A DNA stretch of 64,000 nucleotides from Rhizobium binae. GTDB taxonomy: Bacteria > Pseudomonadota > Alphaproteobacteria > Rhizobiales > Rhizobiaceae. Positions 63,612 through 64,000 of this stretch are shown in pieces (the first letter of the stretch is position 1; every line of letters starts with the position of its first letter). The position numbers and the translations under genes are program-made. The notes below the pieces were generated by a model. It was not told the DNA's origin, made no database searches, and saw only the letters and a program-made list of their open reading frames with translations. The stretch is taken from the NCBI RefSeq assembly GCF_017357225.1, contig NZ_CP071604.1, forward strand, positions 3,227,001 through 3,291,000. The letters run 5' to 3'.

Positions 63612-63929
63612 ATGGAAACCCCTGATTTGGCTGACCACACGAATGTGGCGGCAGCACTATTGTCAGCCATGGCCAACCCCAAAAGATTGCTGATCCTGTG
63701 CAGCCTGGTAAAGGGCGAAGTCGCCGTCGGCGTGCTTGCCACACAAGTCGGCCTCAGCCAGTCGGCACTTTCACAGCACCTTTCGAAACTGCGCGCGCAG
63801 AAGCTCGTCAAGACCCGCCGCGACGCCCAAACCATATATTATTCAAGCGCATCCGAGCCGGTCATGAAGATCCTGGCGACGCTCGAAGACATTTACCTCG
63901 TTCCGAGCAGAAGCAGATCCGCAGCCTGA
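63612..63929 (+). CDS. nolR: NolR-like ArsR-family regulator
   Basis: A 105-residue winged-helix repressor. It is very close to NolR: AALLSAMANPKRLLIL, then VGVLATQVGLSQSALSQHLSKLRAQKLVKTRRDAQTIYYSS, the helix-turn-helix of the rhizobial nodulation regulator. NolR represses nod genes and its own gene in Rhizobium. The usual longer C-terminal tail is replaced by a short Ser/Arg end (LVPSRSRSAA). No metal-binding Cys/His set is present. It might be NolR itself or a paralogue. A possible NolR site overlaps its leader. Confidence 0.8.
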   Translation: METPDLADHTNVAAALLSAMANPKRLLILCSLVKGEVAVGVLATQVGLSQSALSQHLSKLRAQKLVKTRRDAQTIYYSSASEPVMKILATLEDIYLVPSRSRSAA

Positions 63930-64000
63930 TGATAGCGCTGACATGACCGTCGGCCATGTCCGGTGGCGCACGGGAATCCTTCCGGAAGTCTCGGCAACGA

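Overview
The window looks like chromosomal DNA of a Rhizobium of the etli/leguminosarum type. The reasons are high GC, rhizobial gene content (fused trpE(G), choXWV, a NolR-like regulator, a second ClpS, the bc1 operon), alpha-proteobacterial promoters of the CTTGNN-N17-CTA type, and a WWW-type trp leader peptide very like the one known from Sinorhizobium. It is a compact housekeeping region with no prophage, insertion sequence, CRISPR array or tRNA/rRNA that I can see. About 65 protein genes are supported, with four decayed or truncated ones.

Layout. 1-5.3 kb: end of rplY with its terminator, a GGDEF/EAL protein, a solute-binding protein, pth followed by a frameshifted acetyltransferase, and clpS2. 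5.5-9.4 kb: ychF, a DUF2157 membrane protein, two overlapping MaoC-type genes, apt. 9.6-12.4 kb: petABC (cytochrome bc1) on the minus strand. 12.7-18.7 kb: a phosphatase-like exporter neighbour, two paralogous ABC exporters flanking an orphan ribbon-helix-helix gene, and trmL. 18.8-25.1 kb: Na/Pi cotransporter, hemF, small proteins, then a cca-NUDIX-DUF1285 operon. 25.2-32.1 kb: a moxR-DUF58-DUF4159-membrane protein operon. 32.1-39.6 kb: acetyltransferases, GST, NUDIX, metallophosphoesterase, a TPR protein, an ECF sigma/anti-sigma pair, and a quinone oxidoreductase divergent from an HxlR regulator. 39.6-43.9 kb: leuA with a leader-peptide attenuator, a BenE transporter, a dehydrogenase remnant, clpP. 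44-50 kb: DUF2076 protein, a CDF transporter-queF operon, a DUF2161 protein and trpE(G) with its trpL attenuator. 50-55.5 kb: a decayed haem-type TonB receptor, extensin-like protein, fhs, a truncated YqhA-type protein and a periplasmic ClpP-fold protein. 55.7-64 kb: LuxR-type regulator, DUF2333 and coiled-coil proteins, tdk, the choXWV choline transporter with hugZ, and a NolR-like regulator.

The most interesting signals are regulatory and small. Two amino-acid attenuators (leu and trp) lie in the same window, and both place the leader ATG at or within a few bases of the predicted transcription start. An 11-residue ORF with a perfect Shine-Dalgarno sits between choV and hugZ, overlaps both, and contains a hairpin. 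A 21-residue ORF with a strong ribosome binding site lies ahead of an ABC exporter. A short-chain dehydrogenase has been reduced to its two ends fused in frame. All functional calls are from reading the sequence; no search was run.
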